Assembly (NCBI GenBank): GCA_035517615.1
Contig: DATIYM010000036.1
Location: forward strand, 1-25,592
DNA length: 25,592 nt
Reading direction: 5' to 3'
Source: AG25 sp035517615
GTDB taxonomy: Bacteria > Gemmatimonadota > Gemmatimonadetes > Gemmatimonadales > GWC2-71-9
Made by a program: the position numbers and the translations under genes. The number at the start of each line of letters is the position of its first letter. Position 1 is the first letter of the stretch. The notes beneath the pieces are model-generated. The model worked only from the letters and a program-made list of their open reading frames with translations, did not search any database and was not told the DNA's origin. Shown here in pieces: positions 7,744-15,453 of the stretch.

Positions 7744-7866
7744 ATGTACGCCAAACCGACGGTAGAGCGGTTTGGAACCGTGCGGGAGCTGACGTTAACC
7801 GCGACGACCACAGCTGTGGATATCTGCACTGGGCCGAGCGTGACCTCCTGCACGAAGGGTTCCTAG
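7744..7866 (+). CDS. Lasso peptide precursor (A peptide), 40 aa
   Basis: This 40-codon gene is too short for ordinary gene finders. The N-terminal half MYAKPTVERFGTVRELT fits the leader signature Y-x2-P-x-(L/V)-x3-G-x5-T exactly (Y2, P5, V7, G11, T17). In related precursors this Thr is residue -2 of the leader, which puts cleavage after L18 and starts the core at T19. The only acidic residue beyond it is D26, giving an 8-residue ring TATTTAVD. The 14-residue tail is ICTGPSVTSCTKGS, with two Cys (core positions 10 and 18) that could form a tail disulfide, and a C-terminal Ser40, the residue phosphorylated in paeninodin-type lasso peptides. A core starting at A20 (7-residue ring) is the alternative. 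It lies between the cyclase and the kinase gene. Confidence 0.88.
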   Translation: MYAKPTVERFGTVRELTLTATTTAVDICTGPSVTSCTKGS

Positions 7867-7874
7867 TAAGAGGA

Positions 7875-7902
7875 TTGGGAGGCCGCTTCGGCGGCCTCCC
7901 AA
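7875..7902 (+). terminator. 12-bp UUCG hairpin after the precursor (attenuator or mRNA stabiliser)
   Basis: TTGGGAGGCCGC, loop TTCG, GCGGCCTCCCAA: a perfect 12-bp stem closed by an ultrastable UUCG-type tetraloop, 8 nt after the precursor stop. No U-tract follows, so it is more likely a partial terminator or 3'-end protector. It would raise precursor mRNA over the downstream kinase and exporter genes. Confidence 0.6.
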
Positions 7903-7920
7903 CCGCGCTTCGAACCCCGC

Positions 7921-8883
7921 ATGCGCACTTACGCCATCTTCGGCCACTGTCTCCGCTCCGAGATCGACTTCCCCGACCTCGATCTGGTGGAACATGAGAC
8001 GCCCCGCTGGACACTGCGAGTGTCCGACGAGCCCATTCCCGTGCGCGCTGCGGAGCTACTGGGGGAGGAGGACATCGGTGGCGGTACCATCGCTCGGCTG
8101 TACCGATCGGCCTCCGAGTATCGGCTCGCCTACGACGATGACACCGGAACGTTCGATGTCTCCAGGAACGGCCAGGAGATCACATGGTTTCCGGTTCCGA
8201 ACCCCGATATCGAGATGGTGCGGCTCCATGTGATCGGCCGCGTGCTTGCGGCGGCACTGCATGCAGGGGGCATGTACTGTCTGCATGGCAGCGGAGTCGT
8301 CGTGGGCGACGTGGCCGTCGGATTGGTGGCGCCGCGGTTCTGGGGGAAGTCGACCCTCGCCCTGTGCATGGCAAAAGCTGGCGGCCGTCTGCTCAGCGAC
8401 GATACGCTCGCCATTGACCCCGACGAAGCCCGGCCGCGCGTCTGGCCCGGCGTGCACAGCGTGCGGCTGTGGGGCGACTCGGTCACTCAGGTGGGCGAGG
8501 ACGACCCAGCGAGGGGGGCCCCTGCCTTCGACGTGAAGCGCACGCTGCGCTCGTTGCCGGATGTCATATTGGCGCGCGAGCCAGCACCGCTCGCCGCCGT
8601 CTACCTCCTCGCCCCCCAAGACCCCGGTGCCATCGTGTCAATCGCGAACCGCGTGCGGGTCGGCGCCGTCCCGGCCGCCCTGTCGCTCATCGGCCATGCG
8701 AAAATCGGCGCGTTACTGGGAGGGTCGGAGGCTGGGCAAGTCTTCGACGCAGCCGTGCGTCTCGCCGCTCGAGTACCGGTCTATCGTCTGGAATTCCCGC
8801 GTGACTTCCAGTCGATCCAGGCTGTCGTCGCGCAGCTTGGCGAATGGCACCGTGCACCTGAACGCGAGACCGTAACGGCGTGA
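7921..8883 (+). CDS. HPr-kinase-like protein, predicted lasso peptide Ser kinase
   Basis: A 320-aa protein with the layout of lasso-associated HPr-kinase homologues. An N-terminal beta-rich domain (1-100, starting RTYAIFGHCLRSEIDFP) precedes the kinase core: LHGSGV with H122; a P-loop APRFWGKST (137-145); LLSDD with the Asp pair D160-D161; and PGVHSVRLW (176-184). The first P-loop position is Ala rather than Gly. A bacterial HprK acting on PTS HPr would carry a different N-terminus and HprK signature, and no pts genes are here. In paeninodin-type clusters the homologue phosphorylates the C-terminal Ser of the precursor, and the precursor here ends in Ser. No ribosome binding site is evident before ATG 7921. 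Its stop overlaps the ABC ATPase start (GTGA). Confidence 0.85.
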   Translation: MRTYAIFGHCLRSEIDFPDLDLVEHETPRWTLRVSDEPIPVRAAELLGEEDIGGGTIARLYRSASEYRLAYDDDTGTFDVSRNGQEITWFPVPNPDIEMVRLHVIGRVLAAALHAGGMYCLHGSGVVVGDVAVGLVAPRFWGKSTLALCMAKAGGRLLSDDTLAIDPDEARPRVWPGVHSVRLWGDSVTQVGEDDPARGAPAFDVKRTLRSLPDVILAREPAPLAAVYLLAPQDPGAIVSIANRVRVGAVPAALSLIGHAKIGALLGGSEAGQVFDAAVRLAARVPVYRLEFPRDFQSIQAVVAQLGEWHRAPERETVTA

Positions 8884-9929
8884 CCACAATGGTCGTCCCC
8901 CATCGGGCGGACGCCGCCCGGCTCACCGCGACCGAAACGGCCATCAGCATTCGGGGCCTCACGAAGTGTTTTCCCGTGCCCCGAGCATTGCGGGACGCCT
9001 TACGCCACCCGCTGCAGCGCGACGTGACAGCTGCGCTGTGCGGAATCGACTGTGAAGTCCGGCGTGGGGAGTTCTTTGGCCTGCTGGGACCGAACGGCGC
9101 CGGCAAGACGACGCTCGCCAAGATTCTCGCCACGCTGACACTGCCCGACGCAGGCTCGGTTCGCGTCGCGGGCTTCGACGTCGTGGACGACGCGTCTCGC
9201 GTGCGTCGCGTTCTGGCACCCGTGATCGCGGACGAGCGCAGCCTCCACTGGCGGCTTTCCGCCTCAGAGAACCTGAGACTGTTCGCGGTGCTCCAGGAGG
9301 TCCGTTCCGCCGCGCTGCAGCAACGCGTGACGGAGTTGCTCGACGTGGTCGGCCTGGGTGCGGAGGGCCCGAAACCCGTCGGCGCCTTCTCGTCGGGAAT
9401 GAGACAGCGGCTGCTCATCGCGCGGGCACTCATCGCCGAGCCCCAGGTGCTGCTGCTGGACGAGCCTACCCGCAGCCTCGATCCGATATCGGCACGAGAT
9501 TTCCGCGCGTTTCTTCGCAGCGAGATCGCGGATCGGCGCGGGTGCACGGTCGTGCTCACCACGCACAACACCGAAGAGGCCCTGCAGCTGTGCGACCGCG
9601 TCGCAATCCTGAACCGCGGCAGAATCCTGGCCACCGGTGCGCCGGAAGCACTGCGGGACCAGTTCGGAGACGAGCGCTACCGCCTGTGGACGAGAGGGAA
9701 TCACTGGCTGACGTGGTCCACACTCGCCGAACTTGGAGCGACGTGCAACACCACCCCGGAGTCGCGACTCGATGGCTGGTCCGTCGTCGAGGTCGACGTG
9801 CCGGGCGGACCGACACGCGTGTCCGACCTGCTGCGGGCGCTCATCGGACACGGCGTGGCAATCGCGCGCTGCGAGCGGATCGAGCTGTCCCTCGCCGACT
9901 TGATCGACCGGGTATTGCGACGTGCGTAA
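8880..9929 (+). CDS. ABC transporter ATP-binding protein (ABC-2 exporter type)
   Basis: A 349-aa protein starting at GTG 8880 overlapping the kinase stop; ATG 8889 is an alternative. It has Walker A GPNGAGKTT (70-78), signature SSGMRQR (171-177), Walker B VLLLDEP (190-196) and the switch His H229 in TTHNTEEA. Residues after about 250 form the C-terminal extension seen in DrrA/NatA-type exporter ATPases. Together with the permease encoded next it should drive export of the lasso product and may confer self-immunity. Classical lasso D proteins are single fused ABC exporters; here the role is split over two genes. It overlaps the permease gene by 8 bp. Confidence 0.92.
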   Translation: MTTMVVPHRADAARLTATETAISIRGLTKCFPVPRALRDALRHPLQRDVTAALCGIDCEVRRGEFFGLLGPNGAGKTTLAKILATLTLPDAGSVRVAGFDVVDDASRVRRVLAPVIADERSLHWRLSASENLRLFAVLQEVRSAALQQRVTELLDVVGLGAEGPKPVGAFSSGMRQRLLIARALIAEPQVLLLDEPTRSLDPISARDFRAFLRSEIADRRGCTVVLTTHNTEEALQLCDRVAILNRGRILATGAPEALRDQFGDERYRLWTRGNHWLTWSTLAELGATCNTTPESRLDGWSVVEVDVPGGPTRVSDLLRALIGHGVAIARCERIELSLADLIDRVLRRA

Positions 9930-10722
9930 GATCCTCGCCCTCATCCGCGCCGACGGGCTCACGACCGCCAGCTACCGTTTGCGGACCCTCGTGTGGGTTT
10001 GCAGTATGGTCGTGACGATTGTGCCGCTGTATTTCGTGGCACAGGCCCTCCAGCCGACGATGACCAACGCCATCGCCACGGAAGGCCGCCAGTACTTTGC
10101 GTTCCTGGTCGTTGGCACCGTGGCGCTTCTGGTGCTTGCAACCGCGGTCAATACGCTCCCTGAGGCCGTCCAAGCAGGCATTAGCCGGGGAACATTGGAA
10201 GCACTGCTCGCGACTCCGACCTCGTTGCCCGTGCTGTTCGGGGGGCTCATGGGCTTTCCCGTGTTGTTGACGCTCGCACGAGGTGGCATCGTGCTCGTCG
10301 CGGCATGGGCGCTCGGGGCGCACGTCGTCTGGGTGCGACTGGTTCCCGCGGTCGCGATCCTTCTTCTTATCCTCGCTGCCCATGTTCCATTCGCGATTCT
10401 GGGCGCCTCACTCGTTCTCGCGTTCAAGACGTCGGGTTCGTTTCCGTCTGCGGTGCTGACCGCGTCGGCTCTGCTGGGTGGCGCGTACTACCCGACCCGC
10501 GTGATTCCATCATGGCTGCATGGCGCCTCGACCGTGCTGCCGTTGACCTACGGACTTCGTGCGCTGCGGCGCACGCTGATCGACCCCATGCCCCTCCAGA
10601 CGATCCTGCCGGATGTGGCCATCCTCGCCGCTCTGGGAATCGGCCTGCTCGCCATCAGCCTGCTCGCTTTCGCGTGGGCAATGCGCTACGCCCGCCAGGC
10701 CGGCACCCTGGCGCAGTACTGA
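9922..10722 (+). CDS. ABC-2 type transporter permease
   Basis: A 266-aa hydrophobic protein from GTG 9922, overlapping the ATPase stop. It shows about six hydrophobic segments (near 29-48, 66-85, 110-138, 140-168, 172-190 and 235-258) and the ABC-2 arrangement, with the segment GGAYYPTRVIPSWLHGASTVLPLTYGL between the fifth and sixth, typical of DrrB-like permeases. It forms the membrane channel for the preceding ATPase. The stop is immediately followed by the TTG start of the nucleotidyltransferase gene, so it belongs to the same transcript. Substrate is inferred from context to be the mature, possibly decorated, lasso peptide. Confidence 0.88.
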   Translation: MRKILALIRADGLTTASYRLRTLVWVCSMVVTIVPLYFVAQALQPTMTNAIATEGRQYFAFLVVGTVALLVLATAVNTLPEAVQAGISRGTLEALLATPTSLPVLFGGLMGFPVLLTLARGGIVLVAAWALGAHVVWVRLVPAVAILLLILAAHVPFAILGASLVLAFKTSGSFPSAVLTASALLGGAYYPTRVIPSWLHGASTVLPLTYGLRALRRTLIDPMPLQTILPDVAILAALGIGLLAISLLAFAWAMRYARQAGTLAQY

Positions 10723-11940
10723 TTGCGGGCCGTGACACTCACGTCGCGTGCTCGGCTTTCGGGTGAGGCACAGCTGCTCCTCTTCACCGCCGGAAGTACC
10801 GCGAACCATGCGGTCGCACGCCACACTCTGGACACCGGGCTCGACTGGAAGAGACTGCTGGCGCTGGCCGAGGATGAGGGCGCCACGCCGATCGCTTGGC
10901 GACGGCTCCAGCGCTTCGCCAGCGGCAAGCTCACCCAAGAAGTCCAGACGGCATGGCATCGACTGGCGATGGTGGCGGAGTTTCGGCTGTTGCGCCTGGA
11001 ACATCGCTTATGCGAGGTCGTCGCGCTCCTCGCTTCCCGTGGGATCGACGTAATGCTGCTCAAAGGCAGCGCGCTGGCGTACACCGTCTATGCGTCGTTC
11101 GCCGAGAGGCCGATGGGAGATGTGGACCTCCTGTTACGCCCGGAGCGCTCGCGGGAGGCGTGGGAGCTGCTGCAAATGCAGGACTGGACCTGGCCCGCCG
11201 ATCGCTGGCCCGAGGAGCGCTACACGGCACATCAACACTTGCCCCCTCTCGTAGATCGACGCGGCGAAGGATTCCGCATTGAGTTGCACACGGACCTGCT
11301 CGCCGGCGGTCACCCCTTTCACTTGAACAGCGCGGCCTTGTGGGAGAGCGGCCAGAAGACGGATGTACATGGGCGTCCCGTCCTCGTCCCCGATCCGCTA
11401 CTGAGCCTGCTCCATGCTTGCATTCACTTCGCCTGGGCTCATCAGATGGAATGGGGAGCGTGGCGTGCGTTCCGGGATGTGGACCTGCTCACGCGGGCCT
11501 CGCTGGACTGGCGGAGATTCGTCATCCTGGCGCGCGCGAGCCGCGCCAATACCTGCTGCTACTGGACGCTGAGACTCGCGCGCAACCTGGTCGGCGCTTG
11601 CGTCCCCGATGAAGTGCTTCACGCTTTGCGCCCGCGACTACCCGGGGCCGTGCTCGACATCCTCGAACGCCATTACGCCTTGCAGCTGTTTCCGGGCGAG
11701 CGCCGCTGCCCATCGGTGCGCATTGGGCAACGTCTATGGGAGGTGGGCATCGCGCCCCGGTCTTGTGGGCACGGCTCCGTTCGGCCCTGGGACACATCGC
11801 AGGAATGGATCACCCCGCCGCTCGAGAAACACGGCTCAGACGGGTGGCGAGAAGAGCTGAGGCGGGCGGTGTCGCACGTTGCGTCGTCGGTGAGCTACCT
11901 CTGCCGGATGGCTGGCACAGCCCTCGATTCAAACACCTGA
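10723..11940 (+). CDS. Nucleotidyltransferase family protein (NTP_transf_5-like), lasso N protein
   Basis: A 405-aa protein. Start TTG 10723 abuts the permease stop; GTG 10732 is an alternative. The diagnostic stretch is LLKGSALAYTVYASFAERPMGDVDLLLRP, with K114-G115 and the metal-binding pair D133 and D135 of the nucleotidyltransferase fold. Flanking helical regions and HQHLPPL/IELHTDLL segments (about 191-235) match the uncharacterised NTP_transf_5 group. Proteins of this group accompany lasso clusters that carry an HPr-like kinase; in the pseudomycoidin system such a protein was reported to add sugar to the phosphorylated C-terminus. A similar second tailoring step here is an inference. It is the last gene of the operon; the 168 bp that follow have no clear terminator. 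Confidence 0.85.
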   Translation: MRAVTLTSRARLSGEAQLLLFTAGSTANHAVARHTLDTGLDWKRLLALAEDEGATPIAWRRLQRFASGKLTQEVQTAWHRLAMVAEFRLLRLEHRLCEVVALLASRGIDVMLLKGSALAYTVYASFAERPMGDVDLLLRPERSREAWELLQMQDWTWPADRWPEERYTAHQHLPPLVDRRGEGFRIELHTDLLAGGHPFHLNSAALWESGQKTDVHGRPVLVPDPLLSLLHACIHFAWAHQMEWGAWRAFRDVDLLTRASLDWRRFVILARASRANTCCYWTLRLARNLVGACVPDEVLHALRPRLPGAVLDILERHYALQLFPGERRCPSVRIGQRLWEVGIAPRSCGHGSVRPWDTSQEWITPPLEKHGSDGWREELRRAVSHVASSVSYLCRMAGTALDSNT

Positions 11941-12108
11941 CGATCGCGAGTTGTCACCGGACGATCTCGACCTCGATTCGTTGGCTCCTCAACTGCCCAG
12001 CAGTGTTACGGGGTTGATCGTTCCCGACTTGCAAAACACGAACATTCGTCTTCCTATCAGCAGTGCAGGTCCCTCGCCCCAGGCGCCACGTCCACGCCAA
12101 ATTGGGTC

Positions 12109-13347
12109 GTGAACCGCCGTCTGGGGTGGCGATCGTTCGCCCTCGCGCTCTCGCTCGTCACCATAGCCTTCCTGACGCTCTGGCCGTCCAACGAGAAAAA
12201 GTTGCCGGTGCTCCTCACGTGCCTGCTGTGCGGTGAGCGCGGCAGCGCCGATTTCCTGCGCAACATTCTGCTGTTCGTCCCATTCGGAATGGCACTCGGG
12301 TGGGGACCGATGCCGCTGCGCAAAATCGTCGTAGCCGGCGCGCTGCTCACCGCCTCCGTGGAAGTCGCGCAACTGTTCATCCCCGGCCGCGACTCGAGCC
12401 TGAGCGACGTCGTCTCGAATACGCTGGGCACGTTCCTGGGCGCCATAACGGCCCGCCGGGCAGCACTGATCGCTCACGGCGAACACGTTCGCCGCCCAGG
12501 TCTCGTGACCGCCGCGCTCGCGCTCCTGCCTGTCGCGATCACCGCCATCGTCGGCGTGCTGCTCCAACCCACGTTTCCCCGGTCCACGTATTTCGGCGAG
12601 TGGACTCCGGTCTACGAAGGCGTGCCGCATTATACGGGGCAAATCCAGGACGCCCGGCTAGGCGCGTTGCCGTTGCCCTCAGAACAACTCGCCAATCCCG
12701 GCGAGGTGCGCGCGCTTTTGGCCCAGGAAACGCCGCTCCGCGTGCGCCTGCGCGCGGGCCCCGCTCCCCGTGGGCTCGCCCCGCTGTTTGGAATCGTCGA
12801 TGAGGAGCAACGAGAAATCGCCCTGTTCGGAATCAGCTACGATGATCTCGTCTACCGTTACTATATGCGCGCGACAGCGTGGCGTTTTGAGCAGCCCAGC
12901 CTGCGGCTCAGCCGCGCCCTTCAGGCGGTGCGGCCGGGCGATACGGTGGTCGTGTCCCATTGGACCACGGCAACGGGCCACTGCCTTCAGGTGCGAAACC
13001 GGCAGGCATGCGGACTCGGCTGGACGGCCGGAAGCGGTTGGACTCTACTGCTCTATCCTGGGTGGTTCCCTGCGCGCGTGCTGCGCTCGATCGGCCTGTG
13101 CTGGATTGGCGCGCTGTTCCTACCGCTGGGGCTCTGGGTACGCCGACGCCTGATCGTGTGGAGTGTCGGAACCGGATCCGCAACGCTCGGGGTCATGCCC
13201 TGGCTGACGCACTTGAAGCCGACAACAGGCGGCGAGTGGGTAGCCGCGGTGGCGGGTGTGTGCGGCGGTGTGATCGTCCGCCAAATTCTCGAGCGCCGCC
13301 GCGGCCCGTCGCGGCCACCAGCGGGAGCGTTTCAGCCTACGGGATGA
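12109..13347 (+). CDS. VanZ-family membrane protein with extracytoplasmic domain
   Basis: A 412-aa protein from GTG 12109 (no good ribosome binding site). The N-terminal VanZ-like domain has TM helices near 8-24, 51-66, 72-92 and 100-116 with the family signature NILLFVPFG (52-60) and EVAQLFIPGRDSSLSDVVSNTLG (85-107). A further TM (about 132-152) leads to a roughly 160-residue soluble part (155-315), apparently beta-rich and possibly jelly-roll-like, followed by two to three C-terminal helices (about 322-345, 350-366, 375-395). VanZ-like proteins are linked to teicoplanin resistance and cell-envelope functions, but most have no assigned role. It follows the lasso operon by 168 bp; whether it contributes to the system is unknown. 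It ends 11 bp inside convergent hflX. Confidence 0.82.
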   Translation: MNRRLGWRSFALALSLVTIAFLTLWPSNEKKLPVLLTCLLCGERGSADFLRNILLFVPFGMALGWGPMPLRKIVVAGALLTASVEVAQLFIPGRDSSLSDVVSNTLGTFLGAITARRAALIAHGEHVRRPGLVTAALALLPVAITAIVGVLLQPTFPRSTYFGEWTPVYEGVPHYTGQIQDARLGALPLPSEQLANPGEVRALLAQETPLRVRLRAGPAPRGLAPLFGIVDEEQREIALFGISYDDLVYRYYMRATAWRFEQPSLRLSRALQAVRPGDTVVVSHWTTATGHCLQVRNRQACGLGWTAGSGWTLLLYPGWFPARVLRSIGLCWIGALFLPLGLWVRRRLIVWSVGTGSATLGVMPWLTHLKPTTGGEWVAAVAGVCGGVIVRQILERRRGPSRPPAGAFQPTG

Positions 13348-14671
13348 TCTCGACCTCAATGCTCTGCTGTCGCAGGCGTCCCAGCAGCACGGCTTCGACT
13401 CGCGCCGTCACGACCACCACCCCGTCTTCCTGAAGCTCGTGCACGACCTCGGCCTCGCGGTGCAGCGTCGCGAGGACCTTGCCTTCGCCGAGCGGCACGC
13501 GCACGCGCGCCAGCGGTCGCAATGCCTGCGCGGAGTTCCGGAGGACCATGCGCAGCTGCTCGACGCCTGCTCCGATCCGCGAACCACCGCCCGGGACCGC
13601 GGAGCTCAAGACGGCATGCGGATAGCGCTCGCGCACGCTCGCGAGAAAGGCCTGCGGGTCTGGGAGCAGGTCGGACTTGTTGAACACATAGACGACGCGC
13701 CCGAGCTGCATCTCCTCGAGCGCCGATTCCACGACCCCGACCTGCTCCTCCCAGGCCGGATGTGACGCGTCCACGATGTGTAGCAGGAGATCGGCTCCCC
13801 GAGCTTCTTCGAGGGTCGCGCGAAATGAAGCGACGAGGTGATGCGGGAGCTTGCGGATGAAGCCGACCGTATCGCTCAAACGGAAGCGATATCCGTCGCC
13901 GACATCGAGCTCACGCGTGACCGTGTCGAGCGTGGCGAACAAGCGGTCCTCGACGAGCACGTCCGCGCCCGTCAGCGCCTTGAGCAAGCTCGATTTCCCG
14001 GCGTTGGTATAGCCGATCAGGGCGGCTCCGGGAAGCGCGCGCCGGCCCATGCGCTGGTTGGCGCGGTGGTCGGCCACGCCCTCGAGCCGGCGGCGCAGGG
14101 TGCCGATCTTGCGCCGAATGACCCGGCGATCCGTCTCGAGCTGTGTCTCACCCGGGCCCCGGAGGCCGATGCCGCCGCGGATACGCGAAAGGTGCGTCCA
14201 CATCCGGGTCAGGCGCGGCAACAGATACTCGAGCTGCGCCAGCTCGACCTGCATCTTGGCCTCGTGACTGCGCGCGCGGGTCACGAAGATGTCGAGAATC
14301 ACTTCCGTCCTGTCCATCACGCGCACGTTCAGCGCTTTCTCGAGATTCACGCCCTGCGCCGGCGACAGTGGCTCGTCGACGAGCAGCAACGTGGCGTGAG
14401 TGTCCTTCATCACGGACCTCAGCTCTTCGACCTTGCCCTGACCGATGTAGTAATTCGGATTGGGTGCTTCGATGCGCTGCACCGCCCGGCCCACGACTTC
14501 CGCACCAGCCGTATCGGCGAGCCGCGCCAACTCTTCGAGATGCTCCTCGACCTGCATCGCTTCGCCCGATCCCTTGCGCGGGGCGCCGATCAGGTATGCC
14601 CGCTCAACCGAAGGCTGAATCTCAATTAGCTGACGGATACGCCGCACCTCGCATGAGGCTGCTCCACGCAC
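13337..14671 (-). CDS. hflX: GTPase HflX (ribosome-splitting factor)
   Basis: Housekeeping GTPase of about 444 aa from GTG 14671. The frame is open to GTG 14758, and GTG 14647 is also possible; HflX usually has only about 15 residues before the AYLIGAP strand, which argues against the longest form. Landmarks: the N-terminal HflX domain with NPNYYIGQGKVEEL; the coiled segment HEAKMQVELAQLEYLLPRL; the HflX-specific GGIGLRGPGETQLETDRR; then the G domain with G1 GYTNAGKSS (about 220-228), G3 DTVGF and G4 NKSD, and a C-terminal domain. HflX dissociates stalled or stress-damaged 70S ribosomes. It is convergent with the VanZ gene and divergent from the next plus-strand pair. Confidence 0.95.
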   Translation of the reverse strand: MRGAASCEVRRIRQLIEIQPSVERAYLIGAPRKGSGEAMQVEEHLEELARLADTAGAEVVGRAVQRIEAPNPNYYIGQGKVEELRSVMKDTHATLLLVDEPLSPAQGVNLEKALNVRVMDRTEVILDIFVTRARSHEAKMQVELAQLEYLLPRLTRMWTHLSRIRGGIGLRGPGETQLETDRRVIRRKIGTLRRRLEGVADHRANQRMGRRALPGAALIGYTNAGKSSLLKALTGADVLVEDRLFATLDTVTRELDVGDGYRFRLSDTVGFIRKLPHHLVASFRATLEEARGADLLLHIVDASHPAWEEQVGVVESALEEMQLGRVVYVFNKSDLLPDPQAFLASVRERYPHAVLSSAVPGGGSRIGAGVEQLRMVLRNSAQALRPLARVRVPLGEGKVLATLHREAEVVHELQEDGVVVVTARVEAVLLGRLRQQSIEVEIIP

Positions 14672-14904
14672 GTTAACAAAATCCCTGTCGACGTGGGAGT
14701 TAGACCAAAGTACCAAATCCGTATCGACCTGCTGCGTCGGCGCAACAAGGCTGTCCACGCCACCCGCGGCGATCCCGGCTCAAGACGACTCAAGGCATTG
14801 TCTCGACACAGCTTTGCCGGCCTCGAGGCCGGACCAAGCCCGCTTGAGTCTGGAACTTGCCCCTCATCGCGCTCGGTCGCCCCCATCGACACGGCGGGAA
14901 AATC

Positions 14905-15453
14905 ATGGCCAATCGGGCTACGGACGGGCTCCAGAACCTGGATACAGGCCCAAACGGCGAGCTCCCTCCGCCACGACTGCTGGTCATACCGGACGACGCG
15001 GCCGACGAGTTTTCCTCGCCCCCCGCGAAGCGCGCGCGCACATCCGGAGCCGCGGGGAAGATCGTGGGTGGCACGCTCGTGTCCGGCGCGCTCCTCCTCG
15101 CAGGGTTCTATGGATATCCCCTGCTCCGAGGATCGAGTCGCAGCACCGTGCTGCCCGTGGCCCCCGTAACCGCTGCACCTGCCCGGCCCGCGCTCAGCGC
15201 GCTCGCCGACACGTTGCAGCTCGCGATCGGAGCGTTTGAATTGCGCGACCGGATGTTTCAGAGCCATCAGATGCAGTGCGCCGACCTGGCCGACGGCCTC
15301 GTGATGGTGGAAGAGCGCTGGACCGCGTACACGACCACCGCCGCGAGCGGCGGCGTGCTCGACTCGGCCCGCGAGGCTCGGGACCACGCGCTCTACGCCA
15401 AGGTCGATGACATCGAGAAAAGTTTCGAGCACTCGGCGTGCCCACGCCCGTGA
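14905..15453 (+). CDS. Hypothetical single-TM protein
   Basis: A 182-aa protein from ATG 14905, preceded by GCGGGA; an upstream ATG at 14857 lacks a site and would add 16 unlikely residues. Residues 1-50 are hydrophilic and Pro-rich, then a Gly/Leu-rich helix (about 51-74, KIVGGTLVSGALLLAGFYG) suggests a type II membrane protein with a periplasmic part of about 105 residues. The C-terminal part is predicted helical (LADTLQLAIGAFELRDRMFQ) and contains two Cys. I recognise no domain. The gene overlaps the following Ig-like protein gene by 16 bp, so the two are cotranscribed and may act together at the envelope. Confidence 0.7.
   Translation: MANRATDGLQNLDTGPNGELPPPRLLVIPDDAADEFSSPPAKRARTSGAAGKIVGGTLVSGALLLAGFYGYPLLRGSSRSTVLPVAPVTAAPARPALSALADTLQLAIGAFELRDRMFQSHQMQCADLADGLVMVEERWTAYTTTAASGGVLDSAREARDHALYAKVDDIEKSFEHSACPRP

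Noticed and set aside
7921..8883. Housekeeping HPr kinase/phosphorylase (hprK)
   Set aside because: Different N-terminal domain, no HprK signature or pts genes, and it is located inside the lasso operon.
13838..14629. Plus-strand open frame opposite hflX
   Set aside because: Antisense shadow of a strongly conserved GTPase gene in high-GC DNA.
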